A program made the position numbers and the translations under genes. Below, piece after piece: positions 44,917 through 55,858 of a DNA stretch of 64,000 nucleotides; position 1 is the first letter of the stretch, and every line of letters begins with the position of its first letter. The notes under the pieces are model-generated. The model was not told where the DNA came from and ran no database searches. It saw only the letters and a list, made by a program, of their open reading frames with translations. The stretch is from Hyphococcus sp. (GTDB lineage Bacteria > Pseudomonadota > Alphaproteobacteria > Caulobacterales > Parvularculaceae), in contig JAJFGB010000009.1 of assembly GCA_021776335.1 (NCBI GenBank), forward strand, positions 558,001 to 622,000, read 5' to 3'.

Positions 44917-46773
44917 TTACGCTGCCTCTGCTTTTTTCGCAGCAATATAAGCGTCCACAAGTTCTTCGAGAATTGGCAATGCTACGGCGCCATTCTTTAA
45001 AACCACATCGTGGAAATCGCGGATATCAAAATCATCGCCGAGTGCGGCTTTGGCTTTCTCGCGCAGGTCAAGAATTTTGATCATACCGATTTTATAAGAA
45101 AGCGCCTGGCCCGGGAGGTCGATATAGCGTTCGACTTCTTTGGTTGCATCTTCCTCGGTCATCGGATTGTTGTCGAGCATGTACTTGATGGCTTTTTCTC
45201 GCGACCATTTTTTTGAGTGAGCGCCAGTATCAACAACAAGGCGCGCCGCGCGCAGCATTTCATTCTGCAAGCGCCCGAAATCCTGCATGGGATCAGTAAA
45301 CCGGCCCTTTTCTTTGGCCAGGCGTTCTGAATAAAGGCCCCAGCCTTCGGTATAGGCGCCGAAGAAAGCAAATTTCTGGAACATCGGAACGCCTTCAAGT
45401 TCCTGCTGGATGGCAATCTGGAAATGATGGCCCGGCGCACCTTCGTGATAGGCGATCGTCTCCATTTCATGCTTTTGCTTTGTCGTCATGTCTTTGAGGT
45501 TTGTGTAGTAGATGCCTGGGCGTGAGCCGTCTGGCGTTGGGCGATTATAAAAAGCTATTGGCGCTGTTTCTTCACGCCACGCCTCGACTGCGCGTACTTC
45601 CAGCGGCGCTTTGGGCAGTATGTTAAAATATTGATCGACGTCCGCATATATCGAGTCGATATAGGCTTTGGACTGGTCGAGATAAGCCTGCTTGCCTTCC
45701 TCAGTGTCAGGATAGAAGTTTGACGGGTCTGTGCGCAGGAACCCGAAAAATTCCGGCAGCGTGCCGTCAAAGCCAACAGTATTCATGATGACTTCCATCT
45801 CGCCGCGAATCCGCTTGACGTCATCCAGGCCAATTTTGTGGATTTGTCTGGCGGTCATGCCTTTTTCGCTGGTCCAGAATTCGATCCGGTTTTCATAGTA
45901 TTTCTTGCCGTCCGGTATCGCCCAGACCCCATTGGGGCCGTGCGAGTCGGCGCGCAACGCTTCAACGCGGGTGATGAACTTGTTGATGGTTGGCGCAACC
46001 GCAGTTTCAAGCGCGGTCGTCGCTTCGCTGATGAGGCGTTCTTTTTCGGCCTGATCAATTTCAAGCGCGTCTACTTTGCCGCGGAAATCAGCAAGGAGCG
46101 CCGAATCTTCTCCGCTGTCATCAAAGGGCGCGCCAGTTAGAAGGCTTTGGGAGTCTGTAATGATCGGATCGAACGAATAAGATGTCGGGATGATGTCGCG
46201 TTCGGCGGCCATGTCGATGCCATCTATCAATTGTTCGCCGGCAAGTTTCAATCCATTCAGACGAGAGATATAGGCTTCCGCGTCCGACACATCTTCGACG
46301 CGGTGAACATTCTGCAGGAATGTCACCGGAAAGGTCATCGGGTTATTCATGGTCGAGAAAGCATAACCATGAAAGCGATAAGGATGATCGTTAATCGCAC
46401 GTTCCTGTAGAAATTCGAAAATGCGATAACTTACTTTTGATTGCTCGCTGAGCGCGGCATGATCGAATTCAGAACGGAGGCGTGCGAGATCAGCGACGGT
46501 TTGTTCATGCTGACGCACAACTTCGGTGTCAGAAAAATCATCCCACTCGCCATAGCGGTCGCCTTTCATGCCGAGTTGCGACTGAAATAGGGGTGAATTG
46601 GCGAGGTCGCGTTGAAACAACTCATCAAAGAAAGCAGTAAGGCGTTGGTCTTCGGTTTGCGCTTCGGCTTCGACAGCGGCTTCATCGGCCTCGTGGTGGT
46701 TGGCATGCGCCGGCGCAGCGAATAAAGCGAGCGCGGTTGTGGCGATAAGCATTTGCTTTAGTTTTTTTGTCAT
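44917..46773 (-). CDS. Exported DUF885 family protein (putative metallopeptidase)
   Basis: 618 residues with a signal peptide (ALALFAAPAHANHHE). The DUF885 hallmark IAYHEGAPGHHFQIAIQQEL provides a HExxxHH-like putative metal site, followed by GAYTEGWGLYSERLA with a likely third ligand. Family members are predicted periplasmic metallopeptidases of unknown specificity. The start is the ATG after GGAGGGG; a longer upstream frame would remove the signal peptide from the N-terminus. Confidence 0.9.
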   Translation of the reverse strand: MTKKLKQMLIATTALALFAAPAHANHHEADEAAVEAEAQTEDQRLTAFFDELFQRDLANSPLFQSQLGMKGDRYGEWDDFSDTEVVRQHEQTVADLARLRSEFDHAALSEQSKVSYRIFEFLQERAINDHPYRFHGYAFSTMNNPMTFPVTFLQNVHRVEDVSDAEAYISRLNGLKLAGEQLIDGIDMAAERDIIPTSYSFDPIITDSQSLLTGAPFDDSGEDSALLADFRGKVDALEIDQAEKERLISEATTALETAVAPTINKFITRVEALRADSHGPNGVWAIPDGKKYYENRIEFWTSEKGMTARQIHKIGLDDVKRIRGEMEVIMNTVGFDGTLPEFFGFLRTDPSNFYPDTEEGKQAYLDQSKAYIDSIYADVDQYFNILPKAPLEVRAVEAWREETAPIAFYNRPTPDGSRPGIYYTNLKDMTTKQKHEMETIAYHEGAPGHHFQIAIQQELEGVPMFQKFAFFGAYTEGWGLYSERLAKEKGRFTDPMQDFGRLQNEMLRAARLVVDTGAHSKKWSREKAIKYMLDNNPMTEEDATKEVERYIDLPGQALSYKIGMIKILDLREKAKAALGDDFDIRDFHDVVLKNGAVALPILEELVDAYIAAKKAEAA

Positions 46774-46926
46774 GGGTGCGTCCCCTCCGAGTGTTAAATG
46801 ATCTAAATCGACGCCAGCCAGTGAACTGGAATCGCTTAGGGCCATTCATACGGATTTATTAAGGCGAGCGAACCTGAACTTACCGCAAGGTTAGGGCGGT
46901 TCATCGCAAAGGGCAGCTTCCGGAGA

Positions 46927-48432
46927 TCAATTTCCGCTGCTTTTAAGCGCCGCTTTTGCAGCGGCAAAAAGGGCTTTTGCTTTGTTTTCGCATTCTTGCT
47001 GTTCTGCGGCGGGATCGGAATCAGCGACAATCCCGGCGCCGGCCTGCACATGCATCGTTCCGTCTTTGACGATGGCGGTCCGAAGCGCGATGCATGTATC
47101 GACATTGCCGTCGGCGGAAAAATAACCAATCGCGCCACCGTAAACGCCGCGGGCGGAATGTTCGAGCTCGTCAATAATTTCCATGGCGCGGATTTTCGGT
47201 GCGCCGGTCACGGTGCCTGCAGGAAATCCTGCGGCGACAGCGTCAACAGGATGTACGTCGTCGCGCAACGCGCCAACTACATTGGAAACGATGTGCATCA
47301 CATGGCTGTAACGTTCAACCTCGAAGCTTTCGGTAACACGCACAGAGCCTATTTTTGCCGACCGACCCACGTCGTTTCGGCCAAGATCCAAAAGCATCAG
47401 ATGTTCCGCGCGCTCTTTTTCATCGGCAAGCAGTTCAACTTCCAGTGCTTTATCTTTTTCTGGCGTCAGTCCGCGCGGTCTTGTTCCGGCTATTGGCCGT
47501 ATCGTTACTTCACCGTCGCGCACTCGTACGAGAATTTCAGGGCTCGAACCAATCAGCGAAAACCCACCAAGGTCGAGATAAAACAAAAACGGTGAGGGAT
47601 TCGAACGGCGCAGCGCTCGATACAATTCAAACGGCGGCGCTTCGAATGGGGTGGAAAAGCGCTGGCTTAACACGACCTGGAAAATATCACCGGCGGTAAT
47701 ATAATCCTTGGCGCGCGCCACCATCGCCTGATAATCCGCCTGCGGTATATCAGATACAAGCTTATCATCGATGACGACGCCGTCTGGTGTCGCTGCCGCG
47801 GGCAGTGCGAGTGGCGCTAACAGGTCACTAGCTGCATCGGCAAGACGCTCACAGGCGCGCGAATAGGCGGCTCGGGCTGAAACGCCGGTCTGCACTCTGA
47901 CGGGCGCGCATAACAGGATCTCCTGACGCACATTGTCAAAGACTGCAATGATGGTCGGGCGCACAAAAATAGCGTCGGGCGCGCCGAGCCCGCCACTGGG
48001 TCGCGTCCCCAACTGCTCCATCTGGCGAACGATGTCGTAACCAAGATAACCGAAGACGCCAGCAGCCATTGGCGGCAGGCCGGGCGGTAAATTGATGGCT
48101 GACTCAGCAAAAAGCCGTTTCAGATTATCGAGCGGCGCTCCATCCTCAGGCGTGAAGCGTTGTGGGTCCGCAAGCGCTTCGCGATTGATTTCCGATTGTT
48201 CGCCAAAACAGCGCCAAATAATGTCAGGCTTGAACCCGATGATGGAAAACCGCCCGAGCTGTTCACCACCTTCGACGGACTCCAGCAAAAAAGCATTCTG
48301 TCGCCGTCCTGCGAGTTTTAGATAGGCTGAGACTGGTGTCTCAAGGTCACTGATCAGACTGCGCCATACGAGTTGCGGCTCGCCGCTCGCATAAATCGTT
48401 TCGAAGGCGTCAAAAGAAGGCTGGGCTGTCAC
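46927..48432 (-). CDS. trpE: Anthranilate synthase component I
   Basis: Makes anthranilate from chorismate with ammonia from TrpG. 501 residues with GRFSIIGFKP, QVVLSQRFSTPFEAPPFELY, LIGSSPEILVRV, IRPIAGTRPRG, ELLADEKERAEHLMLLDLGRN and FPAGTVTGAPKIRAMEII. GTG start overlapping the ppiD stop by four bases. Separated from trpGDC by the accessory genes at 40.9-46.8 kb. Confidence 0.97.
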   Translation of the reverse strand: MTAQPSFDAFETIYASGEPQLVWRSLISDLETPVSAYLKLAGRRQNAFLLESVEGGEQLGRFSIIGFKPDIIWRCFGEQSEINREALADPQRFTPEDGAPLDNLKRLFAESAINLPPGLPPMAAGVFGYLGYDIVRQMEQLGTRPSGGLGAPDAIFVRPTIIAVFDNVRQEILLCAPVRVQTGVSARAAYSRACERLADAASDLLAPLALPAAATPDGVVIDDKLVSDIPQADYQAMVARAKDYITAGDIFQVVLSQRFSTPFEAPPFELYRALRRSNPSPFLFYLDLGGFSLIGSSPEILVRVRDGEVTIRPIAGTRPRGLTPEKDKALEVELLADEKERAEHLMLLDLGRNDVGRSAKIGSVRVTESFEVERYSHVMHIVSNVVGALRDDVHPVDAVAAGFPAGTVTGAPKIRAMEIIDELEHSARGVYGGAIGYFSADGNVDTCIALRTAIVKDGTMHVQAGAGIVADSDPAAEQQECENKAKALFAAAKAALKSSGN

Positions 48433-50324
48433 TGCGTATCCGCAAACAAGATGTCGAGCTGCGCGCGATTCATCTTTACGCCGTAATCCTCACGTAACGT
48501 TGTCACAAACGCTTCGAGCAATTCCTGATCAAGCTGATAGCCGAGATACTGGCTATAAATATTCTGCTGCTCTGGGGGGATATCGTTTGGCGCGACAACG
48601 ATTTCGCGAATTTCAGCAACGACCTGCGATTGGCCCAGCGCAGTTGGCCCCGAGACAAGATCTCCGAGCTCGGCAAAAAATAGCTGGTCATTAAACGCCG
48701 TTGATATGGTATCGTTTTCGAAGCGTCGGCCCACCGTGAGTTCAATAGGCGCCCGCGCAAATGGTTCTGCAGCTTCGTCGAGGCTCTGGCCTGCTGTAAC
48801 CGCGTCGCGGATGCCGCGAACGGTTCCGGAAATGCGCTGTTCGCGTTCCTCTTTGCGCCACCGTTGCTCCACTTCGTCACGAACATAGTCAAATGGCTCC
48901 AACGTCGGCGGTGTGATTTCGTTCATGGAGACAAAGAAATAGCCGTCACTGGTTGCAAGAGTGGCCGCTTCGCTTTCATCACCTTCATCGAGTTGAAAAG
49001 CTTCTATCAGGGCTTCGCCTGGAACCTTGTCGATAATCGCGCCGCCTGGAGCAAAGCTAAATCGGTCAATGGGTCCGACAGTTACGATGCTTTTGCCGAT
49101 GGATTCAGCCGCAATCGCCAAATCTGCGCCGGTGTCGCGTTCTTCTTCGATCTCATCGATGGCGTCCTGTAGTCTTCGGCGCGTATCCTGTTCCAGATAG
49201 GTGCTTTTGATCTCCTCACGTACTTCTTCATAGGTGATTGTTTCCGGTGCTGTGATGCCGGCAATTTGAATAATTGACCAACCGAAAAGGCTTTCAACGG
49301 GATCGAGGACAGCGCCTTCTTCAAGCCCGTCAACAAAGGCAGCCTCGGCGACCGCCGGATCAAGAATGTCGCGCTTTTGCGCATCGGTAAATGTCACAGC
49401 TTCCAGGCTCAGGCCGCGCTCGCTGGCAATATTTTCAAAGGGCTTCCCTTGGCGTAACGCAGCGACAGCGGCCTGCGCCTCGGTCTCAGTGTCAAAGGTT
49501 GTTTGGTAAAGGGTTCGGGTTTCTGGTTTATCGTAAAGACGCGGCTTGTTCGCCTCATAGATCTGGCGCAAATCCTCTTCGGGCGTGGCCAGATCGTCAC
49601 GAAAATCTTCATGGCGCAAAATCAGCAGGTCGAACGTTCGGTATTCCGGCGCGGTAAACGCTTCCTGATTTGATTGATAATAGGTTTGAAGATCATCCGG
49701 TGTTGGTTCCGCAGCGATGCCCGCCATGTTATCGGTGACGGTGAGATAGGCTATGCGCCGGTTTTCTGTCTCTCGCAGCAAAAAGGCGGCCACCAAAACG
49801 TCCGGCGCGGGCCCTGAGGCGGCAAGCGCGCCGAAAACCTGGGTGCGCATCAAATCTTCTTCGATACGACGTTCAAATTCACCCGCGGTAATTCCATTGC
49901 GGGAAAGGATGCTTTCAAGAACAAGCCGATCAAATTGTCCTGTCGCGGGGTTTTGAAAATTTTCATTTTGTTGAAGATAGTCGCGCAGGATTTCGCGGGG
50001 CAGGGCGAGCCCTAAATCGCTGGCGAATTGCGACAGCGCTGAAGTTGTTGCGATGGAATTGATGACCTGGTCAGGCAAGCCGGAGGCAATGGCGTCATCG
50101 CGCGTGTAGGCGCCGCCAGATTGTGTGCGCTGTGCTTGTACTGAACGGCTAAACTCGCTTTGAATATATTGCGCTGAAAACTTTTCGCCGCCGACCGTGA
50201 GTGCTGAATTGTCGGCAAACTGGCGCATCTCCGGCACCCCAAACATCGCGAAGGCCAGGATAAGGAGAACTACGACGATCCACGCCACGACACCTTTAAG
50301 AGCATTACGCACCTGAGTAAGCAT
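48429..50324 (-). CDS. ppiD: Peptidyl-prolyl isomerase PpiD-like periplasmic chaperone
   Basis: 631 residues: an N-terminal membrane anchor (residues 11-30, VVAWIVVVLLILAFAMFGVP), a SurA-like N-terminal domain, a parvulin region in the middle (LRQGKPFENIASERGLSLEA, VESLFGWSIIQIAGI) that is degenerate, and a C-terminal helical part. The family helps fold outer-membrane and secreted proteins near the Sec translocon. It is coupled to trpE by overlap and divergent from tpiA, which is the standard alphaproteobacterial order. Confidence 0.92.
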   Translation of the reverse strand: MLTQVRNALKGVVAWIVVVLLILAFAMFGVPEMRQFADNSALTVGGEKFSAQYIQSEFSRSVQAQRTQSGGAYTRDDAIASGLPDQVINSIATTSALSQFASDLGLALPREILRDYLQQNENFQNPATGQFDRLVLESILSRNGITAGEFERRIEEDLMRTQVFGALAASGPAPDVLVAAFLLRETENRRIAYLTVTDNMAGIAAEPTPDDLQTYYQSNQEAFTAPEYRTFDLLILRHEDFRDDLATPEEDLRQIYEANKPRLYDKPETRTLYQTTFDTETEAQAAVAALRQGKPFENIASERGLSLEAVTFTDAQKRDILDPAVAEAAFVDGLEEGAVLDPVESLFGWSIIQIAGITAPETITYEEVREEIKSTYLEQDTRRRLQDAIDEIEEERDTGADLAIAAESIGKSIVTVGPIDRFSFAPGGAIIDKVPGEALIEAFQLDEGDESEAATLATSDGYFFVSMNEITPPTLEPFDYVRDEVEQRWRKEEREQRISGTVRGIRDAVTAGQSLDEAAEPFARAPIELTVGRRFENDTISTAFNDQLFFAELGDLVSGPTALGQSQVVAEIREIVVAPNDIPPEQQNIYSQYLGYQLDQELLEAFVTTLREDYGVKMNRAQLDILFADTQ

Positions 50325-50498
50325 TCAATCCGCCTCGAATTTTACCGGCCCGATGGCCAGATTCTGATTTGGCGCGTAACCTAGACGCGGCCTTCAGGTG
50401 GGACAAGGGCGCAAGCGCTACGTCTTGCTGTAGCCTTGGGCTGGACAGCATTGCTTCCATCGGCTACCGCCGCGACCAAGGCTAAAGGAGCGCTTGAA

Positions 50499-51227
50499 AT
50501 GAAGCCAATAATTGCCGGAAACTGGAAAATGAACGGCCTTGCCGCTTCAGTTGCCGAAGTTGAAGCGCTGATCGCAAAATTCGCCGGTTCTGCGCCCGAC
50601 GATCGCGACGTATTGATTTGCCCGCCAGCGACGCTGGTCGCCAATCTCGCGGCGAAGTTCTCGGACGAGGCGATCCAGTTCGGCGGGCAGGATTGCCATG
50701 CCAATTCAAGCGGCGCGCATACGGGCGATATCAGTGCTGAAATGCTGGCTGACGCCGGTGCAGGTTTTGTCATTGTCGGCCATTCCGAACGCCGCGCCGA
50801 TCACGGCGAGAGCGATGCAGTTGTTAGGGCCAAGGCCGAAGCGGTTCTGCGTACCGGGCTGACGCCAATCATTTGCGTTGGTGAGACGGAAGCGGAGCGG
50901 AAAGCCGGAAAGGCGCTCGACATTGTCGGCGCCCAGCTTAAGGGTTCTTTGCCCGAGACAGTCGATAACATCGTCATTGCCTATGAGCCGGTCTGGGCGA
51001 TCGGCACGGGGCTGGTGCCGACGAATGACGACATCGCCGAGATGCACGGCTTTATCCGCACCAAAACGCGTAAAGACACCCGTATTCTTTATGGCGGCTC
51101 GGTGAAACCTGGCAACGCCGTGGAGATATTGGCCATCGCGGACGTCAATGGCGCTCTTGTCGGCGGGGCAAGCCTCAAGGCGGAAGATTTCTATCCCATT
51201 GTTATGGCGGCACAGGGCGAGGACTGA
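50499..51227 (+). CDS. tpiA: Triose-phosphate isomerase
   Basis: Interconverts dihydroxyacetone phosphate and glyceraldehyde 3-phosphate. 242 residues; Lys10 in AGNWKMN, His95 in IVGHSERR, Glu163 in [11 protein letters not shown], and the phosphate-binding [19 protein letters not shown] lies eight bases before the ATG; an upstream in-frame extension is not family-like. Confidence 0.98.
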   Translation: MKPIIAGNWKMNGLAASVAEVEALIAKFAGSAPDDRDVLICPPATLVANLAAKFSDEAIQFGGQDCHANSSGAHTGDISAEMLADAGAGFVIVGHSERRADHGESDAVVRAKAEAVLRTGLTPIICVGETEAERKAGKALDIVGAQLKGSLPETVDNIVIAYEPVWAIGTGLVPTNDDIAEMHGFIRTKTRKDTRILYGGSVKPGNAVEILAIADVNGALVGGASLKAEDFYPIVMAAQGED

Positions 51228-51244
51228 ATGGCGAAGGGCATTTC

Positions 51245-52174
51245 ATGAACGGATTTGTTGCTGCGGGTGTCTTGCTATGTGTTGTTGCAGGCCTCTCGGG
51301 CTGCGCCAGCTGGAATGTTGAACGCAGGTCGCCGCCTATCGGTGCTTTTATTGAAGTTGAAGGTGAGCGCCTCCATGTCGTCGATGCGGGGCCGCGCGAC
51401 AGCGCCAAACCGCCGGTCATTATTATTCACGGCGCCAGCGTCAATTTACGCGATGTGAAAATGTCTCTCGGCGACCGGCTTGCCGAAGACCGGCGCGTGA
51501 TCATGATTGATCGACCGGGGCGGGGCTATTCCACGCGCCCTGGTGATGGTTGGCGCCTTGCCGTGCAGGCGCGGCTCATTAAAGCAGTAGCTGACACGCT
51601 TGAAGTCGAAAAACCCATTATTGTCGGTCAGAGCCTCGGTGGCGCGGTCGCACTTTCCTATGGGCTTCAATATCAGGATGAAATGTCCGGGCTCGTGCTT
51701 TTGGCGGCTGTCAGTCATGAATGGCCCGGCGGCATTGCCTGGTATAACAGCGTGTCGCAGGTTCCGGTGTTGGGGCATTTGTTGCGGCGATTGGTAATCC
51801 CGGTTTACGGCGCGCTCGCCGCTGAAGATGGTATTGAAGAATCCTTCCATCCCGATGAAGCACCGGAGAACTATTACGAACGCTCTGGGCTTGCACTCCT
51901 GTTTCGAGCGAAGGATTTTCGAAGCAACGCCGCCGACATCGCCCATTTGAAAGCCGAGATCATTGCGCAACAAGACCGTTATGGATCATTGACGCTGCCT
52001 GTCGCCATTGTGACGGGGACGGAAGATACAACAGTAAGCCCGGACATTCACTCAAAGACACTGGTCACAGAGATTGACGGCGCCTCACTGACATTATTGC
52101 CGGATACCGGCCATGCGCTGCATCATTCGGAAACGGCGGCAATATTGGCGATCATCGAAGGACTCTCACGTTAA
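51245..52174 (+). CDS. Alpha/beta hydrolase lipoprotein
   Basis: 309 residues with a lipoprotein signal ending AGLSGC. The hydrolase domain has IIIHGASVNLRD (oxyanion region), RPGRGYS, nucleophile GQSLGGAVALSYG, TGTEDTTVSP (acid) and DTGHALHHS (His). Similar to haloperoxidase/epoxide hydrolase-like proteins; substrate unknown. It starts 17 bases after tpiA and is probably cotranscribed with it. In related genomes tpiA is usually followed directly by secG, so this gene and the next look inserted. Confidence 0.85.
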   Translation: MNGFVAAGVLLCVVAGLSGCASWNVERRSPPIGAFIEVEGERLHVVDAGPRDSAKPPVIIIHGASVNLRDVKMSLGDRLAEDRRVIMIDRPGRGYSTRPGDGWRLAVQARLIKAVADTLEVEKPIIVGQSLGGAVALSYGLQYQDEMSGLVLLAAVSHEWPGGIAWYNSVSQVPVLGHLLRRLVIPVYGALAAEDGIEESFHPDEAPENYYERSGLALLFRAKDFRSNAADIAHLKAEIIAQQDRYGSLTLPVAIVTGTEDTTVSPDIHSKTLVTEIDGASLTLLPDTGHALHHSETAAILAIIEGLSR

Positions 52175-52216
52175 ACAGCTGGCCCAAGCCCCGTGCAACG
52201 CCGCCGACAATAGTTT

Positions 52217-53338
52217 CTAGCGCTTGGTGTCGTTAAAAAAGTGACTGATTAAATTATATCGGACACCCTTTGTTGTCTCTAGAACTTCATGCAGGAGCGC
52301 TGACGAAAATATCATGCATGTTCCAGCAGAACCCTTGTAGCCGCGATTGCTGTATTCCCTAAAGACAACCTCGCCGCCTTCAAAATCATCGTTTAGATTA
52401 ACGGAAAGTGCAAATCGTCTATAGGCGGTATTTGGATTGGTATTATCGCGGTGGCCCATTTGCGCGCCTTCGCGCGCGCCTGTGTAGCGGGCGATGTGAA
52501 GGTCTTCCCGGCGCGTGACGTCAAACGCAAAGGCTTTGTGTATCATTGGCGTTACGCGTGTCGCTATCCGTCCATCGATAAAAGAAACGAGATTTTTATC
52601 ATGCACGATGTGATCGATGCGATCTTGCCGGTTATGTTCATAGGAAGGAATTTTGATATCCGTATGCGCGTTTGCGCCGGCCCACTGGTTTCGATTGACC
52701 GTGAATTTTTGATCGGACTCAACGTGCTTGATCATGGCGGCGCATTCATCGGCGCTAAACACGTTTGGGATTAACAGAACTGGCGCATGCGGCGGCGCCC
52801 ATCGCGATTCTTCAGCCAGTGCTGCGTCTTGCATAATTTGCATAACCTTTTCGGCGTGATGTTGATGATGTGGCGTGTCAAAAAATGCACGGACCTGCCG
52901 TAGTGGCGTTAATAATACAGTGCGCAGGGATGACGTCTCACTAGCCGTGATATCCTTGTGCAATCCATATGCAGCGAACACCGAGCCTGTGGCGTCACCC
53001 AATATTGGCCAGTTAAATCCGGTCGTTTTTTTATAGATTTGATTTTTTGCGCCACTGCTTGATGGGCTGATCGTCAAAATCGCGCCGCCCATTCGCGCAA
53101 TATCACCTTGAACATTTGCCAGCGCAGCGAGCTCGCTTTGTGCTGCTGTGTCCTCCAGAGACCGGATAAAAGTCAGAATCAGGAACTTGCCGGAGATAAA
53201 ATCATCATTTGTGCCCAACGGGCGGCCATTTTCGTCGATCAGTGAAATGGGATATCCGAAAGTTCCGGCTTCCAGCGGCTTCACGTAATCCGCGATAAGG
53301 TCACATACGCGCTGATAGGTTGTCGGTGGCGACGGCAT
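52217..53338 (-). CDS. Redoxin-like domain fused to prolyl 4-hydroxylase-type 2OG-Fe(II) oxygenase
   Basis: 373 residues. Residues 18-155 have a peroxiredoxin/AhpC-TSA fold pattern (LIDENGRPLGTNDDFISGKF, TISPSSSGAKNQIYKKTTGF, WPILGDATGSVFAAYGLH), but the peroxidatic Cys position reads LEDTAAQSEL, with no Cys. Residues 185-370 form a 2OG-Fe(II) dioxygenase: iron ligands His296 and Asp298 in MGHRDN and His350 in LLHEVLE, with Arg360 for 2-oxoglutarate, and EGGEVVFREY. No signal peptide. Likely a cytoplasmic hydroxylase with an inactive redoxin module as a binding part; substrate unknown. Convergent with the lipoprotein hydrolase. Confidence 0.82.
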   Translation of the reverse strand: MPSPPTTYQRVCDLIADYVKPLEAGTFGYPISLIDENGRPLGTNDDFISGKFLILTFIRSLEDTAAQSELAALANVQGDIARMGGAILTISPSSSGAKNQIYKKTTGFNWPILGDATGSVFAAYGLHKDITASETSSLRTVLLTPLRQVRAFFDTPHHQHHAEKVMQIMQDAALAEESRWAPPHAPVLLIPNVFSADECAAMIKHVESDQKFTVNRNQWAGANAHTDIKIPSYEHNRQDRIDHIVHDKNLVSFIDGRIATRVTPMIHKAFAFDVTRREDLHIARYTGAREGAQMGHRDNTNPNTAYRRFALSVNLNDDFEGGEVVFREYSNRGYKGSAGTCMIFSSALLHEVLETTKGVRYNLISHFFNDTKR

Positions 53339-53604
53339 CTAGCTCTTCCTTGCAAACAAGTCAGATATCGGGAGGCCGGGTCAAAAGGCAATATCCTCCA
53401 CTATAACCACGAGTATACCGCCTGATCAGGTTTGAGATAGACGGTCCCGGCAATCAGAGCGCTTATGAGAAGGCTTGCCGATCAGCCGTCTTTCCTATAT
53501 GCCCGCGCCCTTCTTAAGGGGCGCCCCTTTTCGGGCCGCTTCAATGCGCCTACATAGGGCTACATTCCAGAAACCATGCCAAAACTGAGGCGTTTGAAAA
53601 ACCA

Positions 53605-54096
53605 ATGACCGCTGTAGTCCTAACATTTCATGTCCTTATCGTTCTTGCGTTGATTGGCCTTGTGCTTATGCAACGCTCCGACGGCGGCGCCCTCGGTATG
53701 GGCGGTGGCGGCAGCGGCGGAGGCTTTATGTCAGGCCGCGGCGCAGCAAATGCGTTAACGCGGACGACCTCGATCCTGGCGACGCTTTTCTTTGCGACCT
53801 CGCTCGGGCTTGCTGTCATGGCCGGCTCGGGAGAAGACGCCGATGATGTGATACAGGAGCTGACCGGCGATGCCGCGCCGGTTGAAACCGGGACGGCCGG
53901 AACACTGTCGACAGAAGATCTTCTGAACTCCCTTGGCGGGAATGATGCGGATTCGGCGGCGCCAGCTGACGATGGCCAGCTTCCGACCGAGCAGGAAATC
54001 CTTGATTCGCTCGGCGCGACCCCAGTTGATACACAGTCGGATGACACGCCTGTCGATGACGAAACACCTGAAGAAAGCAGCGAACCTGACCAATAA
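53605..54096 (+). CDS. secG: Preprotein translocase subunit SecG
   Basis: Two membrane helices (VVLTFHVLIVLALIGLVLMQ and SILATLFFATSLGLAVMAG) around the Gly-rich cytoplasmic loop DGGALGMGGGGSGGGFMSGR, typical of SecG in SecYEG. The C-terminal ~80 residues are acidic and low in complexity, a common alphaproteobacterial extension. It precedes pyrG, as is usual. Confidence 0.96.
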   Translation: MTAVVLTFHVLIVLALIGLVLMQRSDGGALGMGGGGSGGGFMSGRGAANALTRTTSILATLFFATSLGLAVMAGSGEDADDVIQELTGDAAPVETGTAGTLSTEDLLNSLGGNDADSAAPADDGQLPTEQEILDSLGATPVDTQSDDTPVDDETPEESSEPDQ

Positions 54097-54142
54097 TCAG
54101 CGAGCTATCCGATAATCTTCAAGGGTGCGGCGAATAAGCTGA

Positions 54143-55819
<1,677 letters not shown>

Positions 55820-55858
55820 GACCGATTTAAACTTTGGCGAGACAAGAGGGCAATTTCC

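Noticed and set aside
47590-47606. tRNA-like GATTCGAAC word
   Set aside because: It lies within trpE and no cloverleaf can be drawn around it; no tRNA was found anywhere in the window.
53516-53529. Perfect palindrome AAGGGGCGCCCCTT upstream of secG
   Set aside because: No loop for a terminator and no known operator of this form; could be chance in GC-rich DNA.
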